A DNA stretch of 64,000 nucleotides, taken from positions 183,011,784 through 183,075,783 of the forward strand of contig CM066320.1 of assembly GCA_033807775.1 (NCBI GenBank), in the 5' to 3' direction. The position numbers and the translations under genes were made by a program. Below the pieces are notes generated by a model. That model was given only the letters and a program-made list of their open reading frames with translations. It made no database searches and was not told where the DNA came from. Shown here one piece after another: positions 43,963 to 56,220 of the stretch (positions are counted from its first letter, which is position 1; each line of letters opens with the position of its first letter). Source of the DNA: Saussurea involucrata. Its lineage: Eukaryota > Streptophyta > Magnoliopsida > Asterales > Asteraceae.

Positions 43963-44839
43963 TGTTGGTCCCAAATGGGTGATACAAAAATAAACAATTT
44001 ATAAAAGGGGGTAGGGAATGAATACAACACACAATTTTTTACTTTTTAAATTCATATATTGATTAAAGAACCAATATGGAATTTACAGATTGTTGTGGAA
44101 ACTAGACAAGGAAAAATCCTAATCTAAACAATCTTAAAATCATTAAGCTTTTCTTGCACAAGTAAAATAACAAAAGGAGAGAAGAGACATAAGAAGATAA
44201 GAAGATTGATGGCGTAGCTTGGAAGAAGTATTCCTTGCTATTTATACCACTGCATTAAATGCACCTCAGAGGGTACAATCCGCGTGTCAAGAGAAGAGTG
44301 AAATTCATGTCCTTGTCCTTTGTATATGGCAGACATTTCGCTGAATATGAACTGTTGTAGCGTCAGGTAGTTGGTAATCACGTTTGGAGACAGAAAAGCA
44401 ATTTGTACTTGTACCTTTATTTGGAGACAATATAGGGTATGTCCTTTTGTGCAAGAGAGTGATACAACATAATCTTGATGCACAAGACTCTGATCAGCTA
44501 TAGAGATGAATCGCTAAGGACTCCTTCATCTATCACCGAGTCTTGGCCAGATTCCATATTTGTTGTAGACTGTCATGGTATCACTGAATGCCACTTCAGA
44601 TCACGAGTATACATGTCTTTATCTTCAGCTACTTCGTTGACATCGCTGAAGGTTTCTTTGATGCAATTTTTGTCTTGGAGTTTTACTTAATTCCTAATCT
44701 ATTACAATGCGTATTCAACAATCACGAAACAGACTCAATGTTAATCTGATTGTTGAAACTAGAACAATAAAAACAAAGGTAAGTAATTTCGCTAAGTGTA
44801 AGGATCATCATTAAATCACTGAGAGAGTTTGGATCAATA
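43963..44839 (-). repeat. Copia-like 3' LTR, copy 1
   Basis: Homologous to 47489-48464 (both start TGTTGGTCCC and share GAGTTTGGATCAA at the other end). On the minus strand a purine tract of AAATAAGGGGAGATT type precedes it. Confidence 0.75.
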
Positions 44840-45130
44840 ATCTCCCCTTATTTGATGATGACAACAAAATATAAAGAAAATTGCTTAGTAAAATAGAAAA
44901 GAAATACAACTCATAAAATACTTGTCTCATTTAATGTTTTGAGGGATATTTTCAGCACTTAGATGGAATAAAGTACTTCACTTAATTTCATTAATTGTAG
45001 AGATTTTACAAATACAAAAATGAAATTACAAAAACTGAAAGTACAATAACTGATAAATACAGAAATAAAGACCTATCAACTAAGATGAGAAAAGTCAATG
45101 TAATCAGGGATGTTGGATCCTTGATTCTTT

Positions 45131-45930
45131 CTATTTAGCAACTCTCTTGATTTTTTGTCTATGTGCGATTCCAGGGAGGTCATCTATCTCAACATAGGTG
45201 AGAGGAAACGTGAGATGATCTTGAGGAGCGATAGGAATTTTATATGATCGCTGGAAGCACATGTGTCCATTTGAATCAAAAAAGAATATACCATGTTCAG
45301 GTTTGAACATGATACGTTCAGGTATCTGAGGACCTTCAGCTGGAAGAGAAAGATTCAACATGGATAGATCAGGTAAAGTAAATTTGGAAAAAAAAATCAT
45401 CAACACCAAACTTAGACTGATGCTCATTCTTGTTGGAGGGACCTTCATTAGTGTTCTTGCCTTAGCGAGTAGTCTTCGTAGGCAAATGAGGATGTCATTG
45501 ACTTTGAAAACTCTGTTGAACAGCTTGCTCAACTCTTTCTCGAACTACCCTTTGAACTTTGAACTTGACTTCTATATGCCTTGGCGAATCTCCAACCATT
45601 CATAGAAACCATACTTGAATAGGTAAGCAGGACAGTCGGTTGTGAAGGAGTTATAATCTTCTCTGAAGATGACCATATAGACTAGTATCTTTCCGTATTT
45701 TGTTCACCTAGAGATGGTAACATTAGTGATCTTAGCCTTGTTCAGGCGTTGTTCCACTTTCTGTTTACACCATCTTAACTTCTACTCTTCCAATGTAAGC
45801 TACTTTTGGTTTTCTTGTTCAACTTCTCTAAGAAGTAGAGCTTGAGGATTGATAGGATTATTTTTCTTGAACTTCCCTTTAGTGTGCACTTCAATACATA
45901 ATGCATTGACCAACTCTAGGCATTCCTTCA
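45131..45930 (-). pseudogene. Degenerate copia-associated 3' ORF, copy 1
   Basis: The surviving frame at 45131-45532 contains LPDLSMLNLSLPAEGPQIP and GIFFFDSNGHMCFQR. Continuing upstream on the minus strand to about 45930 there are pieces such as YGFYEWLEIRQGI and MKECLELVNALCIEVHTKG, separated by stops. It is homologous to the intact ORF at 48744-49400. Function unknown. Confidence 0.6.
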
Positions 45931-45942
45931 TCATTTGTTGTG

Positions 45943-47488
45943 ACGTTCTAAAAGGGTTAATTTATTAACCCTATTTTAGCCTTTTTATTAGATTTTTACC
46001 TCCTTTTTATTTGCCCAAAGTCCCTTTTTAAGTCAGCTTTGTGTCCAATTCACGCATTCTAGCATATTGCTCATTTGCCTTGATTTAGTAATATCTCATG
46101 ATAATTAGGATCCAATTTAATCTTTGAAATACTTTTGTGCAGTTTGGTGAAATCCTATAGTTTCCTAGAGGATTTGGCTGTTGCTGGATTCAAAGTTGTA
46201 GAAGTACTGTAGGATCGCACAGTGAGCTTACTTTGCTGTTTTAGGATGGAATTTGCTGGCTTACATCATCTTGTACCCTTTTTGTTACTTAGGCCCAAAG
46301 TTTAGCTTTATTATAAATATATTTGTTATGTTTAAGTTTAAAAAGCAACAACCTTTTTGGTTAGAACAATTATTCTCTCTTACTTGTAATAGCTTGAAGC
46401 TTTTGGGAAACTTAATCTTTTGGTTCGAAATTAATATAAGTCTTTTGTGTTAGATTCTCACTTTCTTGCCTTCGGTTTCTAAAATCTTTCTTTAATTTTT
46501 AGTTACGTTTGGAAATTAATACAAGACAACATATTTGTTTTCTTAATCAATTTGGTGACTTGAGATTAGTTCCCATCGTTGGTAGTTTCAAGGTTTCAAG
46601 GAAAGCACGTTCAGTTTCAAAGTATTTCACGTTTTCGGTTAATTATTTGGACTTAACTAATCATCGTGGTAACATTTTGGATTCTCGTCCTTCTAAAGCC
46701 CGAGATTAGTTCCCAAATAGTTAATAATCTGTTTTCTAAGATTTCCCAAGGCTAAAAATCGTTTTTGTGAGGTAACTTGCACGACAAGTTTCATAACTTG
46801 GCGTCCAAGTTATTACAACATTCCTGCAGCAATGTTATGAATTTCCTTACTTTCATTTACTGCTTTGAGTTTTATTTTCTTGCAATTTCCATTACTGCTA
46901 TTTATTTTCATGTAATTTACAATTCTTGCAATTTACTTTATTGTCATTTACATTATCGCACTTTACTTTCTGTCTTTCCATTTCAGTATTTACTTTCCAG
47001 CAATTGACTTTTCTGTTATTTACTTTTCTGCAATTTTCTTTCCAGTACTGTTATTTACATTTCTTACACCATTCGAAAGATTAATCTGAGCATTGATGGG
47101 CTAATCGCCTTAGCTTGGGGTGTAAGGCAAATTTGAGACCGAAATCGGTGTGAAAGTTGAAAGGTGTATTTATATAGCACTGTTATCTAACTATTTGTTT
47201 TAGGTGATTATTGTTTCATTGGAGATCATACTTAATTAATTGACGACTAAATTTGTATGTGAAAACGCATTAACTTTCAGAGTTAAGATAAATAACAAAA
47301 CCTGAGATAATAAGAGAATGCTACAAATAGCTTTAGTATCTGACAAATGCTATACTCTTAAGGTGTAGGATGGTAACATTGTGTTGTGCTAGGGTTCACG
47401 AGGTCTAATATAATTGATATCGTATCGATAGCACGCTAGCCTATGTGTACTCTTGGGAGGCCGTCTGACCCGATAGTTGATACCGTGA
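45943..47488. repeat. LTR-like AT-rich sequence (Athila/Ogre style), no gene
   Basis: It has GGGTTAATTTATTAACCC near its left end, a TTATTATAAATATA box near 46310 and a long 'tttacttt/tgcaattt' T-rich stretch at 46840-47070. It also has AGCTTGGGGTGTAAGG near 47112, similar to the phrase near 3617. Exact ends are not resolved. Confidence 0.4.
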
Positions 47489-48464
47489 TGTTGGTCCCGA
47501 AGGGTTATACAAGTATAAGTTTGTAGAAGGGGGGGTTGAATACAAACACACAAGATTTATGGTTTTCTAAATTGTTTATTGATAAATCAAAACAATTTAC
47601 AACTTGTTGCGGAATAAGATTAAGTACAAGACCTAATCTAAACAAACTTGAGAAAAACTAAGTATTCTTGCACTAAGAAATAGAGTGAAAAAGGAAATCT
47701 AGAAAAATGAAGATATTTTTCTAAGGCACTAAGTAGATAGAGAGAGAGACCACCTTCAAACTGAAGGGGTATTCCTCCAATTTATACCCCATGCATTTAA
47801 TGCATGGCAGGAGGACTTTACACGTGTCATCATTTGATTGGGAGCATGCTTTCTGACTTTTTGCAAGACATGCTTTGGGCCGCATGGTGAACAGTATAGT
47901 GGCAGAGTGGTTGTACGATTCTGGACAAAAGGATGTTCCTTCTGACAAATCGTACGGGGTTGTGCAAGATAGATAACACAAACATTTCTTGGAGATGAGG
48001 CTTCATGATTAGCGATCACTGAGTTGATCTTACATCTGAGAAGACCTGATGTAAGTCAGCTATCGCTGGAGTCTTCTTCTTGAAACGTCGCGTGTGTGGA
48101 CTTGTCTTGGTTTCACTGATGTCCGTATTAGATCATTAGTAGACTTGTCACGTGTTCATCAGCTTTGCCTTCGATGTCAGCGATGAACTCTTTGTCGCTA
48201 AACTTGTCTTCAGGGATTACAAACAACATTGCTTACAATTTATATTATCAACGATCATCAGTGATAAGCGAACAGGCTCAGGTTATCACTGATGTACATT
48301 TATCGCTGAGAAATACTATGAAGAACAATGGTTACCAAGTGATTCTGAACAGGCTCAGTGTTATCACTGATGGCGAAACATTAATACATACAGATGTTCT
48401 TTGTAATTTTCACTAAGTAATTCTAAGGGTCATCATCAAATCACTGAGAAAGTTTGGATCAACA
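47489..48464 (-). repeat. Copia-like 3' LTR, copy 2 (976 bp)
   Basis: On the minus strand it begins TGTTGATCCAAACTTTCTC and ends GGGACCAACA. The purine tract AAATAGGGGGAGATTG sits just before its start (right side), so the interior is to the right. Confidence 0.82.
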
Positions 48465-48743
48465 ATCTCCCCCTATTTGATGATGACAAAGCAACAAAAG
48501 AGAATTGCTAAGTATGAAAAACACAAGGATAAATTGGACTCATAGATGCGTGTCCCATTTACTGTTTTCAGGGATCTTTCTAGTATTGATGGAGTAAAGT
48601 AATTTACTGAAATTTTCATTAATCTTCGTAAAACAGTTTACAAGGGACGATGAAAAAATATAAGGACAAGTGAAATTAAAATACAAGTACTAAAAGTTAC
48701 AACTGATAAATACAAGAAGAGAATACAAAAGGTGATCTATTAG

Positions 48744-49400
48744 CTATAGAGGTTCATCTTTGAAGAGCATTTCGTCAAAGCCATCTGACTCTGGGATCAT
48801 CCAATTAGGAACTACTTCACCCTGTTGTCTTTTGAGTTTGGCTTCATTCAGCACGTGGGTTTTGAGGAAGAGTCCTGGTCTTGATTTGTTGCACCAGTGG
48901 ACAAGATCTCTGAGTTGGTTGACGAGGCAGATAGGGAGCTCTGAAAATCTTTGAAGGCACATGACACCATTCCAGTCCAAGAAAATTATACCATAAGGAT
49001 CACTGACCACTTGACCAGGGGTGAAAGGTCCACCTGGTGGAAGTGATAGGTTTAAGGCTGAGAGATCAGAAGGAGGTCCGAGCACTGCTTCTCTAGAGAA
49101 TTCGATCCCTGTTTCATTGCGGATAGCAGGCCCTGAGGAAGAGGAAACACGCTTTCTTTTGGCAGGAGCAGGTCTTTGGTTTTGTAGAAGAGCTGGAGAA
49201 GGAGGCAAGTCAATTGTAGATGTAACCCTATTGATCATAGCATTTAAGAAATTTTCAACGTAGGATTTGAACTTTGATTTTGACTTATGAATGGCACTCC
49301 TTACTTCTAGCCATTCATCTAACCCATAGAAATCAAGCTTTGACATGTAGCACCGCTGCATTTCCCCGTTCTCTCTGACGACAGAGACTTCCACCATCAC
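48744..49400 (-). CDS. Copia-associated 3' ORF of unknown function (218 aa)
   Basis: An open frame between the putative pol end and the 3' LTR. It contains YGLDEWLEVRSAIHKSKSKF, a basic KRKRV segment at about residues 82-86 (nuclear-signal-like), and the block LSALNLSLPPGGPFTPGQVV...GIIFLDWNGVMCLQR. That block is shared with the decayed copy at 45131-45532. No signal peptide or membrane segment is visible. The ORF position recalls the extra 3' ORF of some plant copia lineages (Sirevirus), but I do not recognise the domain. The left end of the gene may extend beyond 49400 into sequence cut by the hAT insertion at 49457. Confidence 0.55.
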   Translation of the reverse strand: MMVEVSVVRENGEMQRCYMSKLDFYGLDEWLEVRSAIHKSKSKFKSYVENFLNAMINRVTSTIDLPPSPALLQNQRPAPAKRKRVSSSSGPAIRNETGIEFSREAVLGPPSDLSALNLSLPPGGPFTPGQVVSDPYGIIFLDWNGVMCLQRFSELPICLVNQLRDLVHWCNKSRPGLFLKTHVLNEAKLKRQQGEVVPNWMIPESDGFDEMLFKDEPL

Positions 49401-51504
49401 TACGCCTTTTACAGTTTTTCCCTTCAGGTGTACATGATCTCATGCCTATATACATATAGGTGTGGTAATGGGGCGGGGATAGGACAGAGACCTCTATCCC
49501 CATCCCGTCCCCCATCCCACATCTTTATCTTCATCCCTGTCCCCATCTCCGTCGGGGAATATGATCACATCCTCATCCCCATCCCAATGGGGGAATGGGG
49601 ATATTTTTTCCGCTTATGTAAGTTATTTTAAATCAAATATGTGAGATGCCGCGCATGCTTAAATCTCACGTATTTCCAATAAACCTAAAATCGAACGTAA
49701 TTTAACTTGATATAAAAAATCACAACCTCATATGATAATTAATAACCTAAAACCAAAAGAAATTCAAAATAATCCAAAAAAACTTAACGTCACACGTACC
49801 TAAACCATATCGAGTAATTGTATTTTGATTTGATATCCAAAATGCATACTAACATCCAAAAACTTTTAGATTCTAAACCTAGTTAGAAAATAAGAAATTA
49901 TAAATTGCCAGTTTAGTTTAAATAAATCATATATATTTAATTTATTAATTAAAGTGTACACTACAAAAATAACTACTTTTGCCAGAGGGAAATGTCGTCG
50001 GCAAAAGTCTCAAAAGTCGCCGGCAAAAGTTCAAAATCTTTTGCCGTCGGACTTTTTCGCCGGCAAAAGTTTCCGTGAAAAGCTGGCCGCTATAAGGGTT
50101 TTTGCCGGCGAATAACATGTGCCGCCGGTAAACATACATTTGCCGGAGAAAAAGAGTCGTCGGTAAAAACTGAAGTCGTCGGCAAAAACATCTTTTAAGT
50201 AATCTTATAAAATCCTTTTCCCGACGACTAGATTTTTTGCCGGCGTACTATTTTCCGCCGGAAAAAGTTTTTTTTGACATTTTGGTCAAACATTTATTGG
50301 CCAAAAAATTCGTCGGCAAAAATTCTTTTTAATTTTCACACATTACTTTTTACCGACACACTAACTCGTCGGCAAAAGTTATGTTTGACTCTTTTGGTGT
50401 AACACCCTAAAAATCAGAGCTAATTTAAACTTCGATTTGTAACGAGATTAACATAAAATCTTTCAGACTTAAATAATAACAGAGAATTAATTAAGAGGAG
50501 TCATCTTTACAAATACTAGATTCTTCAAATAACCTATTAATCTAATTATGTCACTATAATCAGATTAACTAAGTTATCTAAGCAATCCATCAAAAACCTC
50601 CTTTCGTTAATTAACTTCTCCACTATCTCAAAAGCGCTCGTCCTACATCCCTTTTATTTTCCCGAGCTAGTACCTGGTAAGAAAATATCATTTGAAACGA
50701 TTAAGCTAACGCCTAGTGAGAACATTCGGTTTCAAAATAATACTTTTAAAATCAATGTAAACAAGGCATAACAAACCCGGTTTACCCTTTTTCTTACCAC
50801 CCGCGTAAAACATCTTTCGATGACGGGGTTATACCCGATTCCATGATTATGATTGACACCAAGTCAGTCATTGTATCAAATTCCTGAGCCCACACTACGA
50901 ATCTCCACGGATTCTAGATTAATGCTCATATCCAAGAAATCATAATTACACATGCCAATTTCTTGGAAAGGAAGTAGATATTACAATTACACATGCCAAT
51001 CCCTTCTCTTCCTTAGAAATCGAGAATTACGATTAATCCACGCCTATTCCACGATTTCTCACACACACTGGAATTACGATTAATCCACGCCTATTCCATG
51101 TGTTCATAACAACTAGTGCCTATGGATCCATTACACTTATTTGTACTCGTGCAGGCTATTGCTTAATATAAGTCATTTTCAAATAACATTAATGAATTTA
51201 AACAAAACCATCAATTTAAGATAATCGATTTTATTTCATAAAATCATTCTTCCAAAATCCATCCAAACAGTTCATTATAAAAACGTACCTTACCATAATT
51301 TAAAAACGTTATGAAAAGGGTAAGGTAAGAATGAACTCACCTGATAGTAGTCGCGTCACTCTTACTTTACTTTCTTAAAGTCGTAAGAATTTCTGTCACC
51401 AACTTCACAAAGATCTGAAATACCCAAATACACATTGTACTGGTATTAATCTACTGTACAGAACCCTTAAAGACTAAGAATCCTAAATATCCAAAATTCT
51501 CAAC

Positions 51505-51770
51505 TCTTATCGCAACCCACTAGCTGCGATAACCCTTGTCGCAACACACAGTACTTGTCGCAACCCACTGTTGCGACATCCTCTTCTTATCGCAACCAAT
51601 TGTTGCGACAAGCATCTTATCGCAACCATCTTGTTGCGATACACATCTCATCGCAACCAACTGTTGCGATACAACCTACTTGTCGCAACCCAAGGTTGCG
51701 ACATTCATACTTATCGCAATCTATCATAACTATCGCAACTTACTACTGCGACATTCATAACTATCTCAAC
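51505..51770. repeat. Hairpin-forming tandem repeat in solo LTR
   Basis: About nine units of about 30 bp, each with TCGCAAC paired with GTTGCGA across a short loop. Confidence 0.9.
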
Positions 51771-52054
51771 TAACTGAAATCATATTCAGCCCATAAATTT
51801 ATAGTTTTAAGCCATGAATAATTCTATAAATATGCAGATATGCTTAAGACTATTAACAAAACATAATCATATATTCAGATTTCTCATATCCTTCCAAAAT
51901 CATCAAGACCCATTTCTAAACCATTAGAATTCATTTCTATATTTAATCATACATAACAAGGTTATAAATAAAATCATACCTTTGTTATACCAATTTGTAT
52001 CCTCAATTTGCAGCAGAAAACTACTTCCCTTTCTTCTTCTTCCTCTTTCTCGGC

Positions 52055-52107
52055 TCTCTCTCTCTCTCTCTCTCTCTTTGTTCACCGTAACACACACACA
52101 CACACAT
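52055..52107. repeat. CT and CA microsatellites in solo LTR
   Basis: (CT)n at about 52055-52078 and (AC)n at about 52091-52106. Confidence 0.9.
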
Positions 52108-52434
52108 ACAAGTAAGACCAAAAGTGAGAAAATATCTCATCTTTTCTTACTATATCAAATGAGGCGGTGATGTGATTAACTTTAATCACCTTAACCAAAT
52201 AGCCCCTCATACTTTCATCAATTTAACAAAATCCACCCTCCAACTTATAAATTAAAATTAAAGTTTACCCCTTATCTTATAATTCCGTAAAACAAATAAC
52301 ATAACTTAATCGGGGATAAACTCTAAAATTAATCTATCAAATAACCGATCACAACTTATCAAATAATTATACTCAAATTATTTAACAAACTAAACGAGAT
52401 CCTTTATATAGAAAAATCAAGATGTTACATTTGG

Positions 52435-54095
52435 TCTAGTATTTGCGAACATAGAAACGTACCGCCAAAAGTCATATTTTAATTATTTAAAAAAATATTT
52501 ACATACTCTATGATTAAGTTGGATTGCAACTCATAATATCAAAAATAGTAATTAACATTAAAAATTACAAATTACTTGCAAAATACATAAATATCCACAT
52601 TCAACGAAAATTGTTCAAAACTAAAGTACAAGGAGTTCATGAGGTGCAACACTCTCAGCAAGAAGCTAAATATCAAGTCACACAACTATTGTACAACAAT
52701 AAATTTACAATGAATTCAACTAAATTCTTCAAAAGTCAACTCTTGTAATTTGTCCATCGTCCAACGTCCAACTCATCCATGACCAATTGACCACCCAGAT
52801 TATAGGTAACAATCCTATCATTCAAAACCAAATCAGCATTTCCATAAACAAATGAAAGTTAAAAAACAATGACATAGTAATCAGATTTTTGTTGTATGGT
52901 TGTTTATACCTCTTAGAATTATATATCTCTGGCTTTGAATTTTTTAAAGTCGACGCATTACAGCCCCGTCCTACAAACCAAAATCCAACATTGGTTGCTT
53001 TTGAAGATCGAAAGAAACCACAAAACAAAGATTTTTGCATAAACTTACCACCAAATTCTGTTGTAGTGAATAATCTTAGTGTCTTAAGATAATTGAAGCA
53101 CCAATGACAATGTTCAAGCTCACCGTGGAAAATAACTCAGGTGTATTGAAGTTTGATCAAAACTTTATATCTTACTTTCATGCCAATCTAAATAACAATT
53201 AAAGGAATTGCGGATAAAGTAAAAAACCTTGCGGTAATTAGATGACATTAATTCCCTTTAGATATAAGAGGTTGGACAGATTGTGAAACATACTGCACCG
53301 ATTATTTGATTTAGAACAGCCGTGATCAGAAGATTGGGGTCCTATAGAACATCTTTGATTTGAATAAAATATCAAAACACTAAGATTTTGATAAGCAACA
53401 TACCAAAAGGCATACCTGAAGACGTAAATTACCATCAATATTCTTGCTTGAACACAAGAAATCATAAACTACCAAAAAGAGTACCTGGAAACGAATACAA
53501 CCATAAGAAGCAAGGATTTTCATAAGGACCCTCAAGTACCAAAATCCTACATGGAGCAATAAGATAATCAACAAGGTTTGATAAGCCAACAACAATAATT
53601 GGTAATGATCAAGAAAAAATCCCATTTGGAGAAGTAACAACTAGTAAGTAACAATAAACTTATACCGACTCGATCCCATTTTTTACTACGAGATGCTCCT
53701 TCACAGAACAAGAAGGCGCCAACCCAATGACTAATTAGCATTATCCATGCTTTGCTTTATTGGAGCCAAAACAACTTATTATTCTTAACACACTGCTTTC
53801 ACTTGCTTAGACCAAGTTCTCTTAAGGCCTTAACTAGCATGTCTATCTTTAGAAGCTCAAGCTTGTCTAATTGTAACCAATCTTATAAGGAAACAAGGTT
53901 TACCTCATCGATAATGGCTATTGTTTGCTCGTACGGATGAAAAGACCTCAAACCTATATACCGTTAAATGGTTAGCAAGTTATTTTTTCAGCATTAAGAT
54001 GTAAAAAACAACGATAATAATGTTACCAACAATATGGTTAGAAGACTTGAGCCCTGCTTGAGAAAGAACTTCAGTATGGATAATAATGTTACCCA
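52435..54095. other. CACTA interior, no gene recognised
   Basis: No frame longer than about 90 codons is convincing. Splice-like CATACCTG/GTACCTGG motifs at 53400-53490 hint at captured or decayed exons on the minus strand, but I cannot name them. Confidence 0.4.
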
Positions 54096-54099
54096 TCAT

Positions 54100-55420
54100 T
54101 TCTTGTAGTACGTATGGATACATTGGTTGTAATGGATCTTATTGGGTGGTTGTGTTGCATTAAGCAATGTTAGTTGTAATGGGTCGTAAAGTACCTTATT
54201 GGGTTACAATATGTTATAGTGGGTCGCATTTGAGTCGTATTTAGTTCATATTGGGTTGTACAACAATAAACTGGGTTATGTTGGGTTATAAAGGGTCGAA
54301 TTCAGTTATATTGGTTGCAAAAGGTCATATTGGGTTACATTTAGTTGTAATGGGTCGTATTTGGGTCATATTGGTTGTAATAGGTTGTATAATGAAGTAT
54401 TGGGTTATAATGGGTCGAATTCAGTTATATTGGCTGCAAAGGGTCGTATTTGGTTACATTTAGTCGTATTTGGGTCATATTGGTTGTAATAGTTTGTATA
54501 GTGAAGTATTAGGTTACATTGGGTACATTATAATGAACTGTATTGTGTTTTGTTTGTTGTATTGGGCTTTAATGGTCGTATTGTGATATATTGGGTTACA
54601 TTAAGCTATAATGGATTGTATATGGTTCTATCGGGTTATAATGAGTCTTATTGGGTGGCAATATGTCGGATTCGGTTCTTGTAATGGGTCGTATAGTGAC
54701 ATGTTGTGTTACATTGGGTTATATGAATTGTATTGGGTCATGTTGGTTGTATTGGTTTAACTGGTCGTATGGTGACATCATGGCTTAAGTTGGGTTATAA
54801 TAGGTTGTATGGGATCTATTGGGTTGTAATGGGTCTTATTGGGTGGTAATGTGTTAGATTCGGTTATGTTAGTTCTAATGGATAATATAGTAATGTATTG
54901 GATTACAATGGGGCATATTGGGTCATGTTGGTAGTATTGGATTATGCTAGGTTCTAATGGGTCATATAGTAGTAATATGGTTGGTTATAATGTGTCATAT
55001 TGATCGTATTAGGTTCCATTGGGTTATAGTGGGTCATATCAGGTAACATTGGGTTATAATAAGTTGTATAATGGCGTATTGGGTTATAGTGGGTCGTATT
55101 TAGTCATATTGATCGTATTATGTTTCATTGGGTTATAGTGGGTCATATCGGGTAACATTGAGTTGTAGTGAGTCGTATAATAGCGTATTGGGTTACAGTA
55201 CGTCGTACTGAGTCATGTTGCTGTTATTGGGTTACATTAGGATAGAATGGGCCGTATTGGGTCATGTTGGGCGGACTGGGTTCTATTGGCTTGTGAAGAC
55301 TCGTGAGTGAGGTATTGGTTAACATTTGGTGACAATGTGTCGTATTGGGCCATGTTGGTCGTATTGAGTTCTATTGAGTTGTAATGGGCCTTATTGGGCG
55401 ATAATGTGTCATATTTTGGT
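54100..55420. repeat. 1.3-kb degenerate GGGT-rich repeat
   Basis: Near-continuous variants of TTGGGTTATAATGGGTCGTA, built from a basic unit of about 10-12 bp. It is part of the CACTA interior. Confidence 0.85.
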
Positions 55421-56141
55421 TATTTTTGCTGTTGACTTAGGGAAGCTCGTCGGAAAAAATGCGTGTAAAAAAAATAACTAATAAGATTAAAATGCTTTTG
55501 CCAACGACTTAGTGAAGTTCGCGGGTAAAAATGTCATTAAAAATAATTAAAATGACAAAATTACTTTTGCCGGCGAGTTTGAGAAATCCGTCGGCAAAAG
55601 TTTAAGTGAAAAAATAATAATTACAATAAAATAACTTTTGCCGGCGAGTTGGTGAAATTCGTTGGTAAAGTTGTTATTTAAAATTTTTAAAGGTACTTTT
55701 GCCGGCAATTTGAAAAATCCGTCGGGAAAAGTAACTTTACCGGCGGCTTATAAGAAATTCGTCGGCAAAAACGCATCTTTGCCGGGGACATTTTTCTTCG
55801 GCAAAAACTTACACTTTTACCGAAGGTTTTCATGTAAGTCGCCGGTAAAAGTTACTTTTACCGACAGGCTTCCCAAACCCCCTGGTAAAAGTGCAGTTTC
55901 TTGTAGTGGTATAACGGGGACGGGGTGGGGTTGAGAGTACGATACCCATCCCCGTTCCTATCTCCATCTCCATCCCCGGTTGAGACAACCGGGGATCCTC
56001 GTCCTCATCCCCGGTTGAGACAACTGGGATCCCCGTCCCCGTCCCCATCCCCGGTTGAAACAACCAGGAATCCCCTTCCCGAACTGGTGGATGGACCGGG
56101 TTCTCGGTGGATCGAGACCAATTCCCATGCCTAAGTACATA

Positions 56142-56212
56142 CTGTCAACAAATTTATATTTATTAAACATTTTTAAGTGTTTATTTGGAAGGAGTTATAA
56201 TTTAAGATGTCG
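56142..56212. other. Spacer between hAT elements
   Basis: Nothing recognised. Confidence 0.3.
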
Positions 56213-56220
56213 GTGGCGAC

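Larger units (their letters stand above)
50398..52429 (-). repeat. Ty3/gypsy solo LTR (2.03 kb) inside the CACTA element
   Basis: Starts TGTAACACCCTAAAAATCAG and ends CAAGATGTTACA, with the perfect 5-bp duplication TTTGG at 50393-50397 and 52430-52434. It is homologous to the LTR at 59258-61378 in the same orientation, hence minus strand. The absence of any interior shows LTR-LTR recombination. Confidence 0.9.
49959..55908. mobile_element. CACTA (En/Spm) element, non-autonomous, 5.95 kb
   Basis: The ends CACTACAAAAATAACTACTT and GCAGTTTCTTGTAGTG are flanked by the 3-bp duplication GTA (49956-49958 and 55909-55911). Both subterminal regions (49980-50340, 55440-55900) are packed with GCCGGCAAAAGT-type repeats in both orientations, the usual transposase-binding arrangement. 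No transposase frame was found. The interior holds a gypsy solo LTR and a GGGT-rich repeat. Confidence 0.9.
49457..56133. mobile_element. hAT element (about 730 bp) split by a CACTA element
   Basis: The left end is TAGGTGTGGTAATGGGGCGG, the right end CCAATTCCCATGCCTA. Flanks TATACATA (49449-49456) and AGTACATA (56134-56141) match at 6 of 8 bases. CCCCATCCCC-type subterminal runs on both sides match those at 17701-18491. Removing the CACTA element leaves a size close to that copy. Confidence 0.7.

Noticed and set aside
51505..51770. CRISPR-like array of about 30-bp repeats with palindromes
   Set aside because: Units are contiguous without unique spacers and lie inside a plant gypsy LTR.
53100..53640. 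Minus-strand frames with hydrophobic segments in the CACTA interior
   Set aside because: Short overlapping frames without start context or known domain.
54251..54463. 70-codon frame
   Set aside because: Pure translation of the GGGT-rich repeat.
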